A stretch of DNA of 64,000 nucleotides from Streptomyces sp. SID13726 (GTDB lineage Bacteria; Actinomycetota; Actinomycetes; Streptomycetales; Streptomycetaceae): positions 434,001 through 498,000 of the forward strand of contig NZ_JAAGLY010000001.1 in assembly GCF_010548375.1 (NCBI RefSeq), in the 5' to 3' direction. Shown piece after piece: positions 62,568 to 64,000 of the stretch; position 1 is the first letter of the stretch, and every line of letters starts with the position of its first letter. The notes under the pieces are model-generated. The model had not been told where the DNA came from. It searched no databases and saw only the letters and a list, made by a program, of their open reading frames with translations. The position numbers were made by a program, and so were the translations under genes.

Positions 62568-63425
62568 ATGAGCCACGCGACACGCCCCCGGACCGAGGGC
62601 GGACAGGGAACCGACCGTATGCTCCAGCTCTCCGCGGTCGGCCAGCACTACGGCGACCACCGCGTCCTGCACGACATCACCCTCACCGTCCCCGCCGGCC
62701 AACTCCTGTGCGTGGTCGGCCCGTCCGGCTGCGGCAAGTCCACCCTGCTGCGCACCATCGCCGGCCTGCTCCCCGCGCGCGAGGGCACGATCACCATCGA
62801 CGGCACCCCCGTCACCGGCGTCCCCGACAGCCTCGCCGTCGTCTTCCAGGACTACGGCCGCTCCCTCTTCCCCTGGCTCACGGTCCGCGACAACGTCGCC
62901 CTGCCGCTGCGCCGCCGCGGCCTCGGACGGGCCGAGCGGCGCGCCGAGGCCGACCGCATCCTCGACCGCGTCGGCCTCTCCGGCGCCGCCCGCCGTCACC
63001 CCTGGCAGCTCTCCGGCGGCATGCAGCAGCGCGTCGCCATCGCCCGCGCCCTCGTCCGCCGCCCCACCCTCCTCCTCATGGACGAACCCTTCGGCTCCCT
63101 CGACGCCCAGACCCGCGAGGACCTGGAGGACCTGCTCCTGGAGGTCCACCGCACCGACGGCACGACCATCGTGTTCGTCACCCACGACATCGACGAGAGC
63201 GTCTACGTCGGAGACCGCGTCGTCGTCCTCTCCCCGGGCCCCGGCTCGGGGATCGTCCTCGACCTCCCGGTGGAACTCCCCGGGCGACGGGACCAGATCG
63301 CCACCCGGGGACTGCCGGAGTTCGTCGCACTGCGGGCCGAGGTGGGACTCGCCGTGCGCGGCAAGGGAGTTCAGGAGAGCGGCCAGGAACTCGAGCCCGG
63401 CGCCGAGGACACTCAGCAGACCTGA
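62568..63425 (+). CDS. ABC ATPase, SsuB/TauB type
   Basis: 285 aa from ATG at 62568. Walker A GPSGCGKST, Q-loop VFQDYGRSLFPW, signature LSGGMQQRVAIARAL, Walker B LLMDEPFGSLD, switch His in VTHDIDES. Completes the importer with the binding protein and two permeases. A tiny ORF at 62536-62571 (MSHASRTQEAP) ends in the ATGA of this start and begins with almost the same residues (MSHA), which suggests a small duplication at the gene junction. The C-terminus overlaps the next gene, on the opposite strand, by 13 bp. Confidence 0.87.
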   Translation: MSHATRPRTEGGQGTDRMLQLSAVGQHYGDHRVLHDITLTVPAGQLLCVVGPSGCGKSTLLRTIAGLLPAREGTITIDGTPVTGVPDSLAVVFQDYGRSLFPWLTVRDNVALPLRRRGLGRAERRAEADRILDRVGLSGAARRHPWQLSGGMQQRVAIARALVRRPTLLLMDEPFGSLDAQTREDLEDLLLEVHRTDGTTIVFVTHDIDESVYVGDRVVVLSPGPGSGIVLDLPVELPGRRDQIATRGLPEFVALRAEVGLAVRGKGVQESGQELEPGAEDTQQT

Positions 63426-64000
63426 ACGTCCTGCCACACCATCCGGTGGTCCGAGGTCGGCACCGTCGTGCCGTTGCCCACCAGCCGGTACAGCGGGTCG
63501 TCGGACGTCGGCCAGAAGATGCCGTTCGCCCCCGGTATCAGCCCCTTGGACGGCAGCACGTGGTCCACCCGGAGATTGCCCGGCGTGGTGTCGTTGAAGT
63601 CCGCGGTGTCGTACGCCGGATTCCCGACGTGCGAGACGTTCGCACCGCCCTGCGACCGCGCCGCCTCCACCCCGCCCGCGCTCGACGGAGGCCGCTTCGG
63701 CAGCCGGATCGCCGGGTGGTCGAGCAGTTGCCGTACGGCGTGGTCGTAGCTGTCGCCGTCGTACGGATCGGCGTTGAGGTCGCCCGCGATCACGAACCGC
63801 GCGCCGGGCCGCAGTCCGCCCCGGACGCCCTTGTCGTCGTACAGGTAGGCGCTGCGTCGGCGCCCGCCGATGTAGTCGGCCCACAGGCGGATCTCGTCGT
63901 GGTTGCGCCGGCCGTTGCGGTCCTCGGTGCCGTCGAAGCTCGGCGGGGTCGGGTGCGAGACCAGGAAGTGCACGGTCTCGTGGCCGATGCGCACCGGTAC
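63413..64000 (-). CDS. Endonuclease/exonuclease/phosphatase-family protein, C-terminal part
   Basis: The frame is open at the right edge; about 196 C-terminal residues are present. EEP (DNase I-like) catalytic motifs are visible: FVIAGDLNADPYDGDSYDHA with the Asn and Asp, NLRVDHVLPS with Asp-His, and the terminal catalytic His in SDHRMVW. Likely a secreted nuclease or phosphodiesterase. The N-terminus, including any signal peptide and metal-binding Glu, lies outside the window. Confidence 0.78.
   Translation of the reverse strand, partial: VPVRIGHETVHFLVSHPTPPSFDGTEDRNGRRNHDEIRLWADYIGGRRRSAYLYDDKGVRGGLRPGARFVIAGDLNADPYDGDSYDHAVRQLLDHPAIRLPKRPPSSAGGVEAARSQGGANVSHVGNPAYDTADFNDTTPGNLRVDHVLPSKGLIPGANGIFWPTSDDPLYRLVGNGTTVPTSDHRMVWQDVQVC

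Overview
The window is high-GC actinobacterial chromosome, almost certainly Streptomyces. Supporting signs are GTG and TTG starts, long chains of ATGA/GTGA-overlapping genes, two four-gene conservons (sensor kinase, roadblock, DUF742, GTPase), an AfsA-type gamma-butyrolactone synthase with two ArpA/ScbR-like receptors, a DmdR1/IdeR-type iron box and DUF6114/DUF6230 genes. I see no rRNA, tRNA, CRISPR array, insertion sequence or prophage. All functions come from reading motifs in the translated sequence; no database search was run.

Layout. 1-7 kb holds a truncated TPR regulator, a secreted lamin-tail/beta-propeller protein, a VanX-like dipeptidase, an ECF sigma factor, a secreted NlpC/P60 peptidase and a secreted tripeptidyl-aminopeptidase-like hydrolase. 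7.0-18.3 kb is the most striking block: a Zur-like operator followed by nine tightly coupled genes. These are an ATP-grasp ligase, a Rossmann/DUF364-like protein, a cysteine-synthase-like PLP enzyme, an enolase-superfamily epimerase, an MFS exporter, a methyltransferase and a peptide/nickel-class ABC importer in which one permease and both ATPases are a single polypeptide. It reads as a complete make-export-reimport system for a small zinc-controlled metallophore, with no NRPS or opine dehydrogenase. It is followed by a metal-chelate binding lipoprotein with a textbook iron box and a predicted leaderless transcript.

19.5-24.6 kb holds a two-component system divergent from a flavin redox operon: ferric-reductase-like oxidoreductase, an exported protein with two nearly identical FMN-binding domains, and ApbE. 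24.7-27.6 kb holds two lipid-linked-sugar type glycosyltransferases. 27.8-35.8 kb is an OpuC/ProU-type osmoprotectant ABC transporter whose binding-protein gene is separated from the ATPase and permease genes by conservon 1 on the other strand. 36.0-41.8 kb has a decayed M81 (MlrC-like) gene and conservon 2, which is preceded in its operon by a sugar-type binding lipoprotein.

42-49 kb contains an SAM methyltransferase, the DUF6230-DUF6114 pair, a small secreted protein, an anchored AA10 LPMO and a secreted subtilisin. 49.2-58.3 kb is a signalling neighbourhood: divergent butyrolactone receptor and AfsA synthase, a second receptor homologue, two candidate autoregulatory elements, a DUF89/ARMT1-type protein, a methyltransferase, a large NB-ARC/TPR protein and a CYP125/142-like P450. 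58.4-63.4 kb has a luciferase-like F420-type oxidoreductase and an SsuABC/NMT1-type uptake system with two permeases, one carrying a repeat-built Gly-rich extension. The window ends inside an endonuclease/exonuclease/phosphatase-family gene.
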